Shown here piece by piece: positions 25,903 to 35,226 of a stretch of 64,000 nt of DNA. Where the stretch lies: contig NZ_JAMBNV010000002.1 of NCBI RefSeq assembly GCF_023715245.1, positions 1 through 64,000 on the forward strand, read 5' to 3'. The translations under genes and the position numbers were made by a program. The stretch's first letter is position 1. The number at the start of each line of letters is the position of its first letter. A model generated the notes under the pieces. The model did not search any database. It was given only the letters and a program-made list of their open reading frames with translations, and was not told the DNA's origin. Source of the DNA: Sporosarcina luteola. Its GTDB lineage: Bacteria > Bacillota > Bacilli > Bacillales_A > Planococcaceae.

Positions 25903-27204
25903 TTACTGTTCTTGCACCATTTCCGTTTTTAAGATTTTTGTTTTATCCAACTCCGGATGCGCCATCCGTACGACTGACGGTCTTGCCAGCACGAGGACAA
26001 CTCCAATGAGCAACAGACTGGACACGATCAGAATCCATTGTGCCGGTAAAATATCATACAGAAATCCGTACAATACCATTCCTAACGGCATAAGCGCCAT
26101 AGCCATCGTTTCGAGAATCGAAAAGACGCGTCCTTTGTAATCGTCGTCAATCATCTTTTGCATCATGACCATCATCGGTGTATTGACGATAATCTGTATC
26201 AATCCGAAGCTGAACATGAGAGTTGCATAGTAGACGACCATCCCTGGATATGGCATGGCTATGATAAGCGGAAATGCTATTCCGCTCATGATCAAGGACA
26301 TTCCGATAATTCCCCGCTTTCCAACCAATAGCGGGAACTTCACTTCTTTCCGTATCGATAAGTAAATCGACATGAGCAGCATCCCGACTGCGAATGCCCC
26401 TTCGGTAAAGCCGAAGTGCTCTGGCGCCATTTTCATCTTTTCGATAAGGATGAATGAATAACCGACCATGAACGCACCGAATAGGAAGTTGATGAATAAT
26501 GAGATCCAAATGATTGCCATGACAACCGGCTGCAATCTCAAATAGGAAAGCCCGGCTTTCATACTTTGCAACATCGACTCTTTCGGTTCCCCTTCTACAA
26601 CTTCTTTCCTTCTTGCGAACAGATTGAAATTCATCGTCGATTCAAGAAGAACTGCAATCATCGATGCCGACATGTACATCACAAGGAATACCGGCATTGT
26701 GACCGTTCCATATAACACGCCCGCAATTGCCGGGCTGCCGATTGCTGCGAACGAAATCGACATTTGGTTAAGTGACATTGCCTTTTGAATTCGATTTTCA
26801 TCGACAAGGCCTGTTATCGACGAGCTGAATGTCACCCCTGAAAACGTGGACGTGACAGCCAATATTGCTGTGGTGATATAAATGGCAACTAGCGAAATTC
26901 CCGAGACTACGCTGACTGTGAGAAGGCCGCCTATCGCTATGGTGGAAGCAATTTGTGCCGTTATGACAATCGCCTTTCTTGAATACCTATCTGCGACATA
27001 ACCCGCAAATGGCGCGACTAACGTACGCGGCAAGATGCTGCAAATCAGGTTCGTCGCAAAGCTCGTCGCTGACCCCGTCAATTGCAAAATATAAAAACTT
27101 ACGGCAAACGCATACACCTGCGCCCCGAACGATGCAATAAGCTTACTGATTGTAAATGTCCACAGGTGGTACGTTGCTCTCTTCAATTTCATTGCTTCAC
27201 TCAA
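25903..27204 (-). CDS. MFS transporter (macrolide-efflux type)
   Basis: A 433-aa, 12-helix protein of the MFS_3/Mef group. Motif A is present as VADRYSRKAIVI after helix 2. A TTG start at 27204 is chosen for GGAGTG 6-8 nt upstream; upstream codons overlap the operator and promoter. Transcription is probably controlled by the divergent XRE-TPR regulator through the two palindromes at 27226 and 27280. The substrate is unknown; efflux is inferred from the subfamily. Confidence 0.88.
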   Translation of the reverse strand: MSEAMKLKRATYHLWTFTISKLIASFGAQVYAFAVSFYILQLTGSATSFATNLICSILPRTLVAPFAGYVADRYSRKAIVITAQIASTIAIGGLLTVSVVSGISLVAIYITTAILAVTSTFSGVTFSSSITGLVDENRIQKAMSLNQMSISFAAIGSPAIAGVLYGTVTMPVFLVMYMSASMIAVLLESTMNFNLFARRKEVVEGEPKESMLQSMKAGLSYLRLQPVVMAIIWISLFINFLFGAFMVGYSFILIEKMKMAPEHFGFTEGAFAVGMLLMSIYLSIRKEVKFPLLVGKRGIIGMSLIMSGIAFPLIIAMPYPGMVVYYATLMFSFGLIQIIVNTPMMVMMQKMIDDDYKGRVFSILETMAMALMPLGMVLYGFLYDILPAQWILIVSSLLLIGVVLVLARPSVVRMAHPELDKTKILKTEMVQEQ

Positions 27205-27225
27205 AATAGTCACTCCATTCAGGAA

Positions 27226-27242
27226 GTTTAATTTCATTAAAC
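27226..27242. promoter_or_regulatory. operator palindrome 1 (GTTTAAT-N3-ATTAAAC)
   Basis: A perfect 7-bp inverted repeat with a 3-bp spacer. It covers the expected transcription start of the MFS gene, just downstream of its -10. The same half-sites recur at 27280-27296. Confidence 0.85.
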
Positions 27243-27244
27243 AA

Positions 27245-27273
27245 ATAATAGCACGCCCCCTCTTCCAATACAA
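27245..27273 (-). promoter_or_regulatory. promoter of the MFS gene
   Basis: Minus strand: TTGTAT (27268-27273), 17 bp, TATTAT (27245-27250). It lies between the two operator palindromes. Confidence 0.7.
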
Positions 27274-27291
27274 GAGAAAGTTTAATATAAT
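27263..27291 (+). promoter_or_regulatory. promoter of the XRE-TPR regulator
   Basis: Plus strand: TTCCAA (27263-27268), 17 bp, TATAAT (27286-27291). The -10 lies inside operator palindrome 2, which implies autorepression. The -35 is poor. Confidence 0.6.
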
Positions 27292-27296
27292 TAAAC
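27280..27296. promoter_or_regulatory. operator palindrome 2 (GTTTAAT-N3-ATTAAAC)
   Basis: Identical half-sites to palindrome 1, centred 54 bp away. It overlaps the -10 of the regulator gene and lies upstream of the MFS -35. Confidence 0.85.
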
Positions 27297-27327
27297 TATA
27301 TGTAAAACGATGAAAGGAGTGTTCCTT

Positions 27328-28554
27328 ATGGGTACGTTAGGCGAACGGATCAGGACGCTGCGAAAACAGCGGAAGATGACATTGGAAGCATTGGCAGGCG
27401 ATCAGCTGACAAAGGGAATGCTCAGTTTAATTGAGAACAATAAAGCGAATCCATCGATGGAGAGCTTATCGTATATCGCGGAGCGACTGGGTGTTGAAAT
27501 GTCCGAGCTTTTGGAAGAGAACGACACGCAGGAATTGAGAGAAGTGTTGAAAACTGCAGAGCAACTGTTCATTGTAGATTTCGATGAACTGACGGATGAA
27601 CACGGAAAGATCCTCGATTTAGTGGGACCGTATGTGGAGAAATTGACACAAGGCTATGAAGCTGCGAGACTGTTGGATATTTACGGTCGCAGCCTATACT
27701 ACGAAAAGCAGGATGGTTGGCAGGAACTTTTAGACAAGGCGGCAGACATTTACGATCAAATGAATATTACCCGCCGATTTGCAGCGGTCGGCATATTCCG
27801 GTCGCTAGTGAAATTCACAGAGCATGATTACAATGCCGCCCTTGAGCTATTATTGGCCGAGCGATCCCAAGCTGAGGCACGAAATGGGCTTATCGATCCC
27901 CTCACTCGTCTTGACTTCGATTATTTAGAGGCAGTGCTGCACTATGCGGTCGGGAATGCGGAAGAAGCGATCCGCGTCATGAATGAAGGTATTGAGTATT
28001 CAAAGGAAAAACAGGTTTTTTACCGGATTGATCATCTGTATCGCTTGGCAACCTTCCACGCAATGATGAATGAGGATGTAGAAGCAATGGAGTATTATGA
28101 GCGAAAGATAGAGCTTTACGGGGAATTTGCTGATGATGAAGAAGCAATCCTCTTCACTAAATTTGCAAGGGTCCATTATTTAACCTCCTATAAAAAGGAG
28201 TATAAGAAGGCTTTGGATCTTATCAATGGGCATTATGGTGAAGTTCATCTCACCAAATCGCACAGGCCCTATTCCTATATGGAAAAAGGAAAAGCTTTAT
28301 ACGGCCTAGGAAAATATGAAGAGGCACTTGCCTGCTTCGGGAAAATTGTAATTGCGGATTATGTGCACCATCCATTCGATTTATCGATTTTCTACGAGAA
28401 GGATGCGTATGCCGCTCTTTGCCATCAGGCCCTAGGGGATGAAGTCGAAGCTATCCGATCAATTGACATCGCAGTGAATAATATTTCCGATATGCCACAC
28501 ACACCTTATAAAGATTTCATTATGGATACGAATCTCTTGATTCGGAGAACATGA
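27328..28554 (+). CDS. XRE-family regulator with C-terminal TPR-like repeats
   Basis: A 408-aa protein with an N-terminal helix-turn-helix (about 5-60, LGERIRTLRKQRKMTLEALA...SLIENNKANPS) followed by tetratricopeptide-type helical repeats to the end. The layout is that of Rgg/PlcR/PrgX (RNPP-like) regulators, which sense peptides in the repeats; a peptide ligand here is only a possibility and no pheromone gene is evident next to it. The start has GGAG 8 nt upstream. It is divergent from the MFS gene it probably regulates. Confidence 0.88.
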   Translation: MGTLGERIRTLRKQRKMTLEALAGDQLTKGMLSLIENNKANPSMESLSYIAERLGVEMSELLEENDTQELREVLKTAEQLFIVDFDELTDEHGKILDLVGPYVEKLTQGYEAARLLDIYGRSLYYEKQDGWQELLDKAADIYDQMNITRRFAAVGIFRSLVKFTEHDYNAALELLLAERSQAEARNGLIDPLTRLDFDYLEAVLHYAVGNAEEAIRVMNEGIEYSKEKQVFYRIDHLYRLATFHAMMNEDVEAMEYYERKIELYGEFADDEEAILFTKFARVHYLTSYKKEYKKALDLINGHYGEVHLTKSHRPYSYMEKGKALYGLGKYEEALACFGKIVIADYVHHPFDLSIFYEKDAYAALCHQALGDEVEAIRSIDIAVNNISDMPHTPYKDFIMDTNLLIRRT

Positions 28555-28592
28555 AAAAATGCCGCCAAAGCATATAGCTTCGGCGGCATTTC
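28554..28592. terminator. bidirectional terminator
   Basis: Stem AAATGCCGCC/GGCGGCATTT with a 15-nt loop between the convergent regulator and cystine carrier genes. Confidence 0.85.
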
Positions 28593-28594
28593 CA

Positions 28595-29986
28595 TTATGC
28601 CTCGATTGACTGATGCTCAATCGAACCGTTAAAGATTTCCTTATCCAACTCTCCATTAACCCTAGCAGTTGTAACACCCGCGGTCATCGAACCGCTAACG
28701 TTCAACGCAGTACGTCCCATATCGATCAGCGGTTCAACTGAAATCAACAAACCTGCCAATGCAACCGGGAGATTCAAAGCGGACAACACGAGAATCGCTG
28801 CGAATGTAGCTCCCCCGCCAACTCCAGCAACACCGAACGAACTGATAGCGACGATCACAATCAATGTGATCAGGAATGTCGGCTCCAATGGATTCTGACC
28901 GACAGTCGGTGCGATCATGACAGCGAGCATCGCCGGATACACGCCTGCACAGCCGTTCTGTCCGATTGACAATCCGAATGAGCCCGCAAAGTTTGCAATC
29001 CCGTCCGGAACGCCAAGGCGATCGGTTTGTGTTTTGATGTTAAGTGGTAAAGTACCTGCACTCGATCTTGACGAGAAAGCGAACAGCAAAGCTTCTGCAG
29101 TCTTCTTCACATACGTGACCGGATTCAATCCGGATACTGTTATGATGATCAAATGAATGAGGAACATGACAAGCAATGCGGCATACGAAGCAAGGACAAA
29201 TTTCCCTAAGCTAAAGATTGCTGCAAAGTCGGATGTTGCAACCGTCCTTGCGATGATCGCCAAAATTCCATAAGGCGTCAACCGAAGCACGATCCGCACG
29301 ACACCCATGATTAATGAATAGAGGGCATCAATCCCCTTCTTCACTAAATTCGCGTTCTCTTCATCCCGTCTCACCAGTGCCAAATAGGCAAATCCGAGAA
29401 ACGCAGCAAAGATGACGACACCAATCGTCGATGTCGGACGCGCTCCTGTGAAATCCAGAAACGGATTCGCTGGCAAGAGTTCCAGAATTTGATCCGGCAA
29501 TGCTTTGCCAGCCATATCTGCGGAACGTTCCTCGATGGAAACGCCACGAGCAGCTTCCGCCTCGCCTTGAACAATTTCAGAGGCATCCAGTCCGAACAGC
29601 AACGATGCCGAAATACCGATCGCTGCAGCAATCGCAGTCGTACCGACAAGAATCCCTAAAATCATTCCAGCCATCTTACCGAAGTTTTTGCCGATCGTCA
29701 CTTTTGTGAACGCACCAAGAATCGATATGAACACAAGAGGAACGACAATCATTTGAAGAAGCTTAACGTAGCCAGTTCCTACGACATTAAACCAACTGAC
29801 CGATTCCGCCAGCACTTCTGAGTCGGCGCCGTATGCGATATTCAAGATGAACCCGAAAACGATTCCTAGCCCGAGACCTGTAAAAACCCTTTTTGAAAAC
29901 GAAACGTTTTTGCGATGCATAGTATATAGAAGTCCTATTAAAAGCAACAATGCTACTATATTAACAAGCAGTAAAACTGTATCCAC
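28595..29986 (-). CDS. tcyP: L-cystine symporter TcyP-like (dicarboxylate/cation symporter family)
   Basis: A 463-aa DAACS-family carrier. The N-terminus with its sequential hydrophobic helices, IVVPLVFISILGAFTKV, the serine-rich re-entrant SSRSSAGTLPLNI and the GVAGVGGGATFAAI region follow B. subtilis TcyP closely. It imports L-cystine with a cation. A GTG start with AAGGGGG 7 nt upstream. A good promoter lies 40 bp upstream. CymR-type control by cysteine status would be expected but I cannot identify a site with confidence. Confidence 0.92.
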   Translation of the reverse strand: MDTVLLLVNIVALLLLIGLLYTMHRKNVSFSKRVFTGLGLGIVFGFILNIAYGADSEVLAESVSWFNVVGTGYVKLLQMIVVPLVFISILGAFTKVTIGKNFGKMAGMILGILVGTTAIAAAIGISASLLFGLDASEIVQGEAEAARGVSIEERSADMAGKALPDQILELLPANPFLDFTGARPTSTIGVVIFAAFLGFAYLALVRRDEENANLVKKGIDALYSLIMGVVRIVLRLTPYGILAIIARTVATSDFAAIFSLGKFVLASYAALLVMFLIHLIIITVSGLNPVTYVKKTAEALLFAFSSRSSAGTLPLNIKTQTDRLGVPDGIANFAGSFGLSIGQNGCAGVYPAMLAVMIAPTVGQNPLEPTFLITLIVIVAISSFGVAGVGGGATFAAILVLSALNLPVALAGLLISVEPLIDMGRTALNVSGSMTAGVTTARVNGELDKEIFNGSIEHQSIEA

Positions 29987-30025
29987 TTCTTTTCCCCCTT
30001 CAGGAATAAATAAAAACTATAAAAA

Positions 30026-30054
30026 GACTATATACCCTTAAATCTTATCAGTCA
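30026..30054 (-). promoter_or_regulatory. tcyP promoter
   Basis: Minus strand: TTGACT (30049-30054), 17 bp, TATAGT (30026-30031), about 40 bp upstream of the GTG start. Confidence 0.75.
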
Positions 30055-30196
30055 AGTAGGATTAACTCTCTTCTATAAATCTTTTTTCTGAAAGCGAATT
30101 TCGACTACAGAAGTCCCCACATGTGGATGATATTCCCTTCTATTTCGGTTGGTTTTCGGTATACTAATAGGTAGCAGTCACTTAAGGAGGGCTTAT

Positions 30197-31648
30197 ATGG
30201 CAAGTTTTGTTACGATTACCTTAACATCCATTTTCATATTGAACATTTTCCTTGCGATTGCGCTGATTTTCCTCGAAAGAAGAGATCCCACAGCAACATG
30301 GGCTTGGCTTCTCGTTTTATTCTTCGTACCACTATTTGGTTTTATCATCTATTTACTATTCGGAAGAAAATTACGAAGAAAGCACTCGTCCAGATGGGAA
30401 GGGAAAAATCGGATCGGCATTGAGACATTGATCGATTACCAAATTGAATCCATCGAGAAAGGGACATTCGATTTCAGACTGGATGACACAGCACTTTACC
30501 AAGACATGATTTACCTCCATCTTCGAAATAACCACGCAGTACTGACACAGGACAATGATGTTCAGGTTTTTAATGACGGCGTTGCAAAATTCGATGCCTT
30601 GCTGAAAGATCTTGAAAACGCAAAAGACCATATCCATTTTCAATATTATATTCTGCGGTTGGACTCTTTAGGCAACCGCATTCTGGACGTTCTTATCAAA
30701 AAGGCGAAGCAAGGTGTGAAAGTTCGTGTCCTGTTTGACGATATCGGCTCGCGTGGACTCCGCACTAAGCACTTGAAAGAATTGATCAACTGCGGAGGCG
30801 AAGTGGCCGCGTTCTTCCCAGCCATCCTCCCGCTAATCAACCCCAGGCTCAATTACCGGAATCACCGCAAAGTCGTTGTCATCGATGGGCGCATCGGTTA
30901 TGTCGGAGGTTTCAATGTCGGTGACGAATACTTGGGGCTGGATAAAAGATTCGGCTATTGGCGCGATACGCATCTCCGTATTGAAGGCAGTGCACTTCAT
31001 CCGTTGCAAACAAGGTTCATCCTCGATTGGAACCAAGCGACTGAATTGGATGATATCGAATACGCGGAGCGCTATTTCCCTGCAATTCCACGAAAAGGAT
31101 CCGTCGGGCTGCAAATCGTGTCAAGCGGCCCCGATGCCGAATGGGAGCAGATCAAGGACGGTTATTTAAAGATGATTTTCCTGGCGAAGGAGTATATTTA
31201 CATTCAGACGCCGTACTTCATTCCAGACGTGAGTTTCCTTGATGCATTGCGGATTGCATGTCTATCAGGGGTGGATGTCCGCATCATGATCCCGAATAAG
31301 CCGGACCATATGTTTGTCTACTGGGCGACGTATTCCAATGTCGGTAAACTATTGCGAGCGGGCGCGAAAGTGTATATTTATGAAAATGGGTTCATCCACT
31401 CGAAGCAGATTGTCGTCGACGATGAAGTATCCACAGTCGGAACTGCGAACATCGACGTCCGAAGCTTTAAGCTTAATTTCGAAATCAACGCGTTCATATA
31501 TGACCGCGAAAAATCCCATGAGCTCGCCGAACTATTCGAACAGGATATGCAATTATCGACGGAGCTGACGTACGATATGTATTTGGAGCGAACACGATGG
31601 ATCAAGATCAAAGAATCTGTTTCGAGATTATTGTCGCCGATCCTGTGA
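30197..31648 (+). CDS. cls: cardiolipin synthase
   Basis: A 483-aa membrane enzyme of the phospholipase D superfamily. Two N-terminal transmembrane helices (about 1-25 and 35-55) are followed by two HKD motifs, NHRKVVVIDG (about 215) and HSKQIVVDD (about 397). It joins two phosphatidylglycerols into cardiolipin. The ATG at 30197 is chosen from AAGGAGG 8 nt upstream; 16 upstream codons are not used. Monocistronic with its own terminator. Confidence 0.95.
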   Translation: MASFVTITLTSIFILNIFLAIALIFLERRDPTATWAWLLVLFFVPLFGFIIYLLFGRKLRRKHSSRWEGKNRIGIETLIDYQIESIEKGTFDFRLDDTALYQDMIYLHLRNNHAVLTQDNDVQVFNDGVAKFDALLKDLENAKDHIHFQYYILRLDSLGNRILDVLIKKAKQGVKVRVLFDDIGSRGLRTKHLKELINCGGEVAAFFPAILPLINPRLNYRNHRKVVVIDGRIGYVGGFNVGDEYLGLDKRFGYWRDTHLRIEGSALHPLQTRFILDWNQATELDDIEYAERYFPAIPRKGSVGLQIVSSGPDAEWEQIKDGYLKMIFLAKEYIYIQTPYFIPDVSFLDALRIACLSGVDVRIMIPNKPDHMFVYWATYSNVGKLLRAGAKVYIYENGFIHSKQIVVDDEVSTVGTANIDVRSFKLNFEINAFIYDREKSHELAELFEQDMQLSTELTYDMYLERTRWIKIKESVSRLLSPIL

Positions 31649-31655
31649 TGCAAAT

Positions 31656-31700
31656 AAAAAATCCCCGTCATCCTGAATTCTGGATGCCGAGGGATTTTTT
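31656..31700. terminator. bidirectional terminator
   Basis: Stem AAAATCCC...CATCC/GGATG...GGGATTTTTT between the convergent cls and vanY-type genes. Confidence 0.8.
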
Positions 31701-32671
31701 CATTTCAAGCCAAGGTATTCTTCAAGGGTGATGTTGCGTTTAAAGATTTCTTCGGCGATTTCTTTTCCGACATAACGGAAATGCCACGATTCGTGCCTGT
31801 AGCCAGTGATATCTTCCTTTCCTACCGGGTATCGGAGGATGAAGCCGTAACGGTACGCGTTTGCAGCTACCCATTTTCCAGCTTCGGTCTCCCCGAATTT
31901 GAAGGAAGCCCAATATTTTTCGTAGTTCACTTCCCCGATGTCGAAAGCGAGACCCGTTTGGTGCTCGGAATAACCAGGACGCGCACTGTATCGGTCCGCC
32001 GCTTCCACGCCATCCTTGTTGACGTACCGTTCGTAGAGCGTTACTTGGTAATCGTATGAGCGATATGTACTGAATGCCGTCAGATTGATGCCGGACAGCT
32101 TAGCCTCAGCCGCCATCTCATCGAATGCCGCCCTCGCTTCTGTGCTCTCACCTGGAGCGTACGTTCTTGGCAGTGGGTATTTTTTATTCGCAATGAGGAT
32201 TCCGTTAATGACTGTCGGTTTGTCCGGGAGCTGCTGGCCTTCGATATAGCCGCTTTTATTCGGGCTTGTTGGCGGTTTCGCCGTCACTTTCGGCTTCTCC
32301 TCTTTTTTCGGCGCCGGTTTAACAGGTGTGACGTTTTTCTCCGGTTCTTTCGTTTCCGGCTCTTTCACTTCCGCAGGCGGCTCTTCTTCAATAGGTTTCT
32401 CCTCGACAGGAGGTATTTCCTCTTCCGGCGTTTCAGGTTCCGTCTCCGGCTCTGTCTCTTCCGGTTCGCCCGCATCCTCCGTTTCCTGCTCTTCCATAGG
32501 CGGCGCTTGTGTTTCGCCGATTCCCACTTGTCTCAACGTTCTATTTACATCCCAATCATTCATGGCGATCCAAAAGACGATCGCCGTCATAATCAAACTT
32601 GTCAGCAGCAGTGTGATCGTCAATGCCTTGTTGGATTTCTTCCTGCTATTGTATTTTCGTTTCCGGTTCAT
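31700..32671 (-). CDS. M15 D-alanyl-D-alanine carboxypeptidase (VanY type)
   Basis: A 323-aa protein with one N-terminal transmembrane anchor (about 17-37), a long Glu/Pro-rich linker (about 50-140) and a C-terminal VanY domain with the zinc ligands in SEHQTGLAFDIG and ESWHFRYVG. The anchor and linker place the enzyme in the wall, trimming the terminal D-Ala of the pentapeptide. The start has AAGGAAGG about 11 nt upstream. The acidic Pro-rich linker is unusually long and low complexity. Confidence 0.92.
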   Translation of the reverse strand: MNRKRKYNSRKKSNKALTITLLLTSLIMTAIVFWIAMNDWDVNRTLRQVGIGETQAPPMEEQETEDAGEPEETEPETEPETPEEEIPPVEEKPIEEEPPAEVKEPETKEPEKNVTPVKPAPKKEEKPKVTAKPPTSPNKSGYIEGQQLPDKPTVINGILIANKKYPLPRTYAPGESTEARAAFDEMAAEAKLSGINLTAFSTYRSYDYQVTLYERYVNKDGVEAADRYSARPGYSEHQTGLAFDIGEVNYEKYWASFKFGETEAGKWVAANAYRYGFILRYPVGKEDITGYRHESWHFRYVGKEIAEEIFKRNITLEEYLGLK

Positions 32672-32812
32672 CTTATGTTGGCCTTCCTTCTACTCTAGGT
32701 ATCTCTTATTTTTAACTATGTTCAAATCGCCATATGACGATGTTCTTTCCAGTCCGTGTATGCTATCATTTATTTGCAAATGTGTAAATTAATGATTGTG
32801 AGGATTACTCTT

Positions 32813-33967
32813 ATGAATAATCAGCGGTGGCTATCGATTAGCTTTTTAACTTTCTTCTTTACATGGGGCGTTTTTACCCCCTATTGGACTGGTTGGCTGA
32901 CGATCGAAAAGGGGTTGTCCGTGAAGGACGCCAGCATCGTCATGGGAGCCGGAATGATTGCCCGGTCGTTTTCCACGTTTCTCATCTTTCCTTATTTGAC
33001 AGCAAGAACGTCATATATTCGTGTCATGAAATGGATGACGGTGCTGTCGTTGCTTCTTGTCGTCCTCTATATTCCCGACTCGTCATTCATTGTATTGTTC
33101 GTTATTACGGTTCTGTTCAGCGCCTTCTACCCAATCATCTTGCCGGCTGTCGAAAGCGGCGCATCCGTCCTTATGCAGAAGGAGAGGGTCCATTACGGCA
33201 AAAGCCGTTCATTCGGCTCGTTCGGCTATACGATTGCGTTGCTGCTCGTTGGCTCTGCGACAGCGATTTGGAATGAACAGGCCATCCTGTATATGATGAT
33301 TGCTGGTCTAGCGGTCGCTGTCATTTTCTATTCCCGTCCCGCACCTGCCGTTTTGCAGAGCATACCGGACAAGAAGGATTCTCGAAATCGGAAGATCGGA
33401 TTGAAGACGTTATTTGCGGCAAAAGGCTTTCGGATCATCATGGTACTAGCCATACTGATGCAAGGCGCTCATGCTTCCTATTACAATTACGGATTCCTGT
33501 TCCTCGATGACTTGGATGTCAACGGGTTTTATATCGGCATCATTTTGAATATCGCTATCCTGTTTGAAATATTTTTTTTCGCCCAGGCGGATCGCTTTTT
33601 GTCCGAGATGCGGATATCGACGATGTTTCTTATTGCTGCAATCGGGTCGACGATGCGATGGGTCCTCATCTTTCTCTTTCCGACAGCGTTTGTTTTTATC
33701 GCGACACAGCTTTTGCATGCCGCATCGTTCGGAATCGCCCATTACGCGTTCATCCAATACATTTCAAATAAGCTTCCCAATTCGCAGATTGCTGCGGCCC
33801 AAGGATTCTATGCCGCATTCGCAATGAGTTTAAGCACTGCCATCCTGACGTTTCCGGCTGGCTACCTGTATGAAATCTCACCAGGAACCGCATTTTTAGG
33901 AATGACTGTCTGCTCCATCCCTGCCATCTTCATCGTACTTGCAACCCGCAAGAAGTTGGCTTATTGA
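32813..33967 (+). CDS. MFS transporter (PPP/nucleoside:H+ symporter-like)
   Basis: A 384-aa protein with about 12 transmembrane helices. The opening (FFFTWGVFTPYWTGWLTIEKGLS) and the final LPNSQIAAAQGFYAA segment fit the 3-phenylpropionate/LacY-like MFS_1 branch found across Bacillales. The ATG at 32813 is chosen for GTGAGG upstream; earlier in-frame Met codons lack a Shine-Dalgarno. The substrate is unknown. Confidence 0.85.
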   Translation: MNNQRWLSISFLTFFFTWGVFTPYWTGWLTIEKGLSVKDASIVMGAGMIARSFSTFLIFPYLTARTSYIRVMKWMTVLSLLLVVLYIPDSSFIVLFVITVLFSAFYPIILPAVESGASVLMQKERVHYGKSRSFGSFGYTIALLLVGSATAIWNEQAILYMMIAGLAVAVIFYSRPAPAVLQSIPDKKDSRNRKIGLKTLFAAKGFRIIMVLAILMQGAHASYYNYGFLFLDDLDVNGFYIGIILNIAILFEIFFFAQADRFLSEMRISTMFLIAAIGSTMRWVLIFLFPTAFVFIATQLLHAASFGIAHYAFIQYISNKLPNSQIAAAQGFYAAFAMSLSTAILTFPAGYLYEISPGTAFLGMTVCSIPAIFIVLATRKKLAY

Positions 33968-33977
33968 TGGTTACCAT

Positions 33978-34005
33978 GTTCTCCGTAATCGGAGGGCATT
34001 TTTTA
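33978..34005. terminator. terminator between convergent genes
   Basis: A short stem CTCCG/CGGAG with a TAAT loop and a downstream T-run after the MFS gene. Confidence 0.6.
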
Positions 34006-34251
34006 TTACAAAATAATAAGCAACAGCACAACAACAAATGAAAGCGCGAAGAGGATTGATAAATAACGCATCCACCTGGATTCCCTTTCATGGCCTTGCT
34101 CCTTGAACGATTTCGCCCTTGAAGCGTTCGTCAACGTAAAGAGCGCCATCATCGTCAGAATCGCAAAATCAAGATTTCCTCTGACGACAAAAAACAACGT
34201 CACAACTAACAATACAACAATCCCGATGACGCCCGTCCTTTTCAGATTCAT
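34006..34251 (-). CDS. small hypothetical membrane protein
   Basis: An 81-aa protein with three hydrophobic segments (about 8-25, 29-43 and 62-81) and a charged loop. No known domain. The ATG has GGAGGG 7 nt upstream, directly after the yidC terminator, so some expression may come from read-through of that terminator. Function unknown. Confidence 0.75.
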   Translation of the reverse strand: MNLKRTGVIGIVVLLVVTLFFVVRGNLDFAILTMMALFTLTNASRAKSFKEQGHERESRWMRYLSILFALSFVVVLLLIIL

Positions 34252-34264
34252 GTTAATTCCCTCC

Positions 34265-34292
34265 AAAAAAGGCCGGAGATTGCTCTCCAGCC
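34265..34292 (-). terminator. yidC terminator
   Basis: Minus strand: stem GGCTGGAGA/TCTCCGGCC, then six T. The T-tract runs straight into the Shine-Dalgarno of the small membrane protein gene. Confidence 0.75.
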
Positions 34293-34308
34293 TCCTGTAT
34301 GCCTTTGT

Positions 34309-35133
34309 TCAATCTTTTTTCGACTTCGGCTTCTTATCTACCTTCGCATCTGCCTTTGTCTCAGGAAGAGGTTGTACCACTTCCTTGTAGTAAAACTTCC
34401 TGCCCAAGTATGTTTGGAAAATGAGCAATAGCCCACCGACCGCCCAATAGAGCGGAAGTGCCGCCATCACCGTGAATGAAATGAACATGATCATGATCGG
34501 TGACATGTAGATGAACAGCTTCATCTGCTGCTTTTGCTGCTCAGGCATTGTCCATAATGACACTCGCGCTTGTACGAAATAAACCGCACCAGCAACTAGC
34601 ATCATGATTTTATCCGGCTCACCTAATTTGAACCAGAGGAATTGATGCTCCTTCAATTCCGGCGGAGCGTAAAGGATTGCGAAGTAGAGGCCCATGATGA
34701 TCGGCATCTGGATGATCAACGGCAGACAGCCCATGTTCAGCGGATTGACGCCATGCTTGGAGTACAAGCCCATCATCTCTTGCTGAAGCTTCATCTGCTC
34801 TTCTTTGTCTTCCTTTTCTTTCGCTTCTTTAATACGCTTTTGGATATCTTCCATTTCGGGACGGAGGGCATCCATTTTGACCTTCATTTCTTGCTGCGCC
34901 TTATAGTTTTTCAACATAAGCGGCATGAGCACCAACCGGATGGCAACGGTGATGACGATGATTGCCAGTCCATAGCTTCCGTTGAATGTTTCACCAAGGT
35001 AGTGAAGCAGCCATTCCATCGGCTTGACGAAAATATTATAGAATGTACCTTCTTTGTTCTGGACTCCGGAACAACCACTGAGGAAAACGGCAGTGGTTAT
35101 CAATATCGATAATAAACCAATTTTCTTTTTCAA
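34309..35133 (-). CDS. yidC: membrane protein insertase YidC/OxaA (SpoIIIJ/YqjG type)
   Basis: A protein of about 274 aa with a lipoprotein signal (lipobox LSGC, Cys about residue 21), five transmembrane helices and the conserved Arg in AIRLVLMPL in the first core helix. A coiled, charged cytoplasmic hairpin lies at about 85-125. It inserts membrane proteins with or without Sec. A TTG start at 35133 is chosen because AAGGTG lies 6 nt before it and it gives a standard signal. It is not next to rnpA/jag, so this is probably the second (YqjG/YidC2-like) paralogue. Confidence 0.93.
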   Translation of the reverse strand: MKKKIGLLSILITTAVFLSGCSGVQNKEGTFYNIFVKPMEWLLHYLGETFNGSYGLAIIVITVAIRLVLMPLMLKNYKAQQEMKVKMDALRPEMEDIQKRIKEAKEKEDKEEQMKLQQEMMGLYSKHGVNPLNMGCLPLIIQMPIIMGLYFAILYAPPELKEHQFLWFKLGEPDKIMMLVAGAVYFVQARVSLWTMPEQQKQQMKLFIYMSPIMIMFISFTVMAALPLYWAVGGLLLIFQTYLGRKFYYKEVVQPLPETKADAKVDKKPKSKKD

Positions 35134-35226
35134 TAAATTCACCTTCACTATTTCAAACTACTGAAAAGTATACATCAATTCACTGTACAATTACAATCAA
35201 TGTTCGTTATTAACGAATATTAAAAT

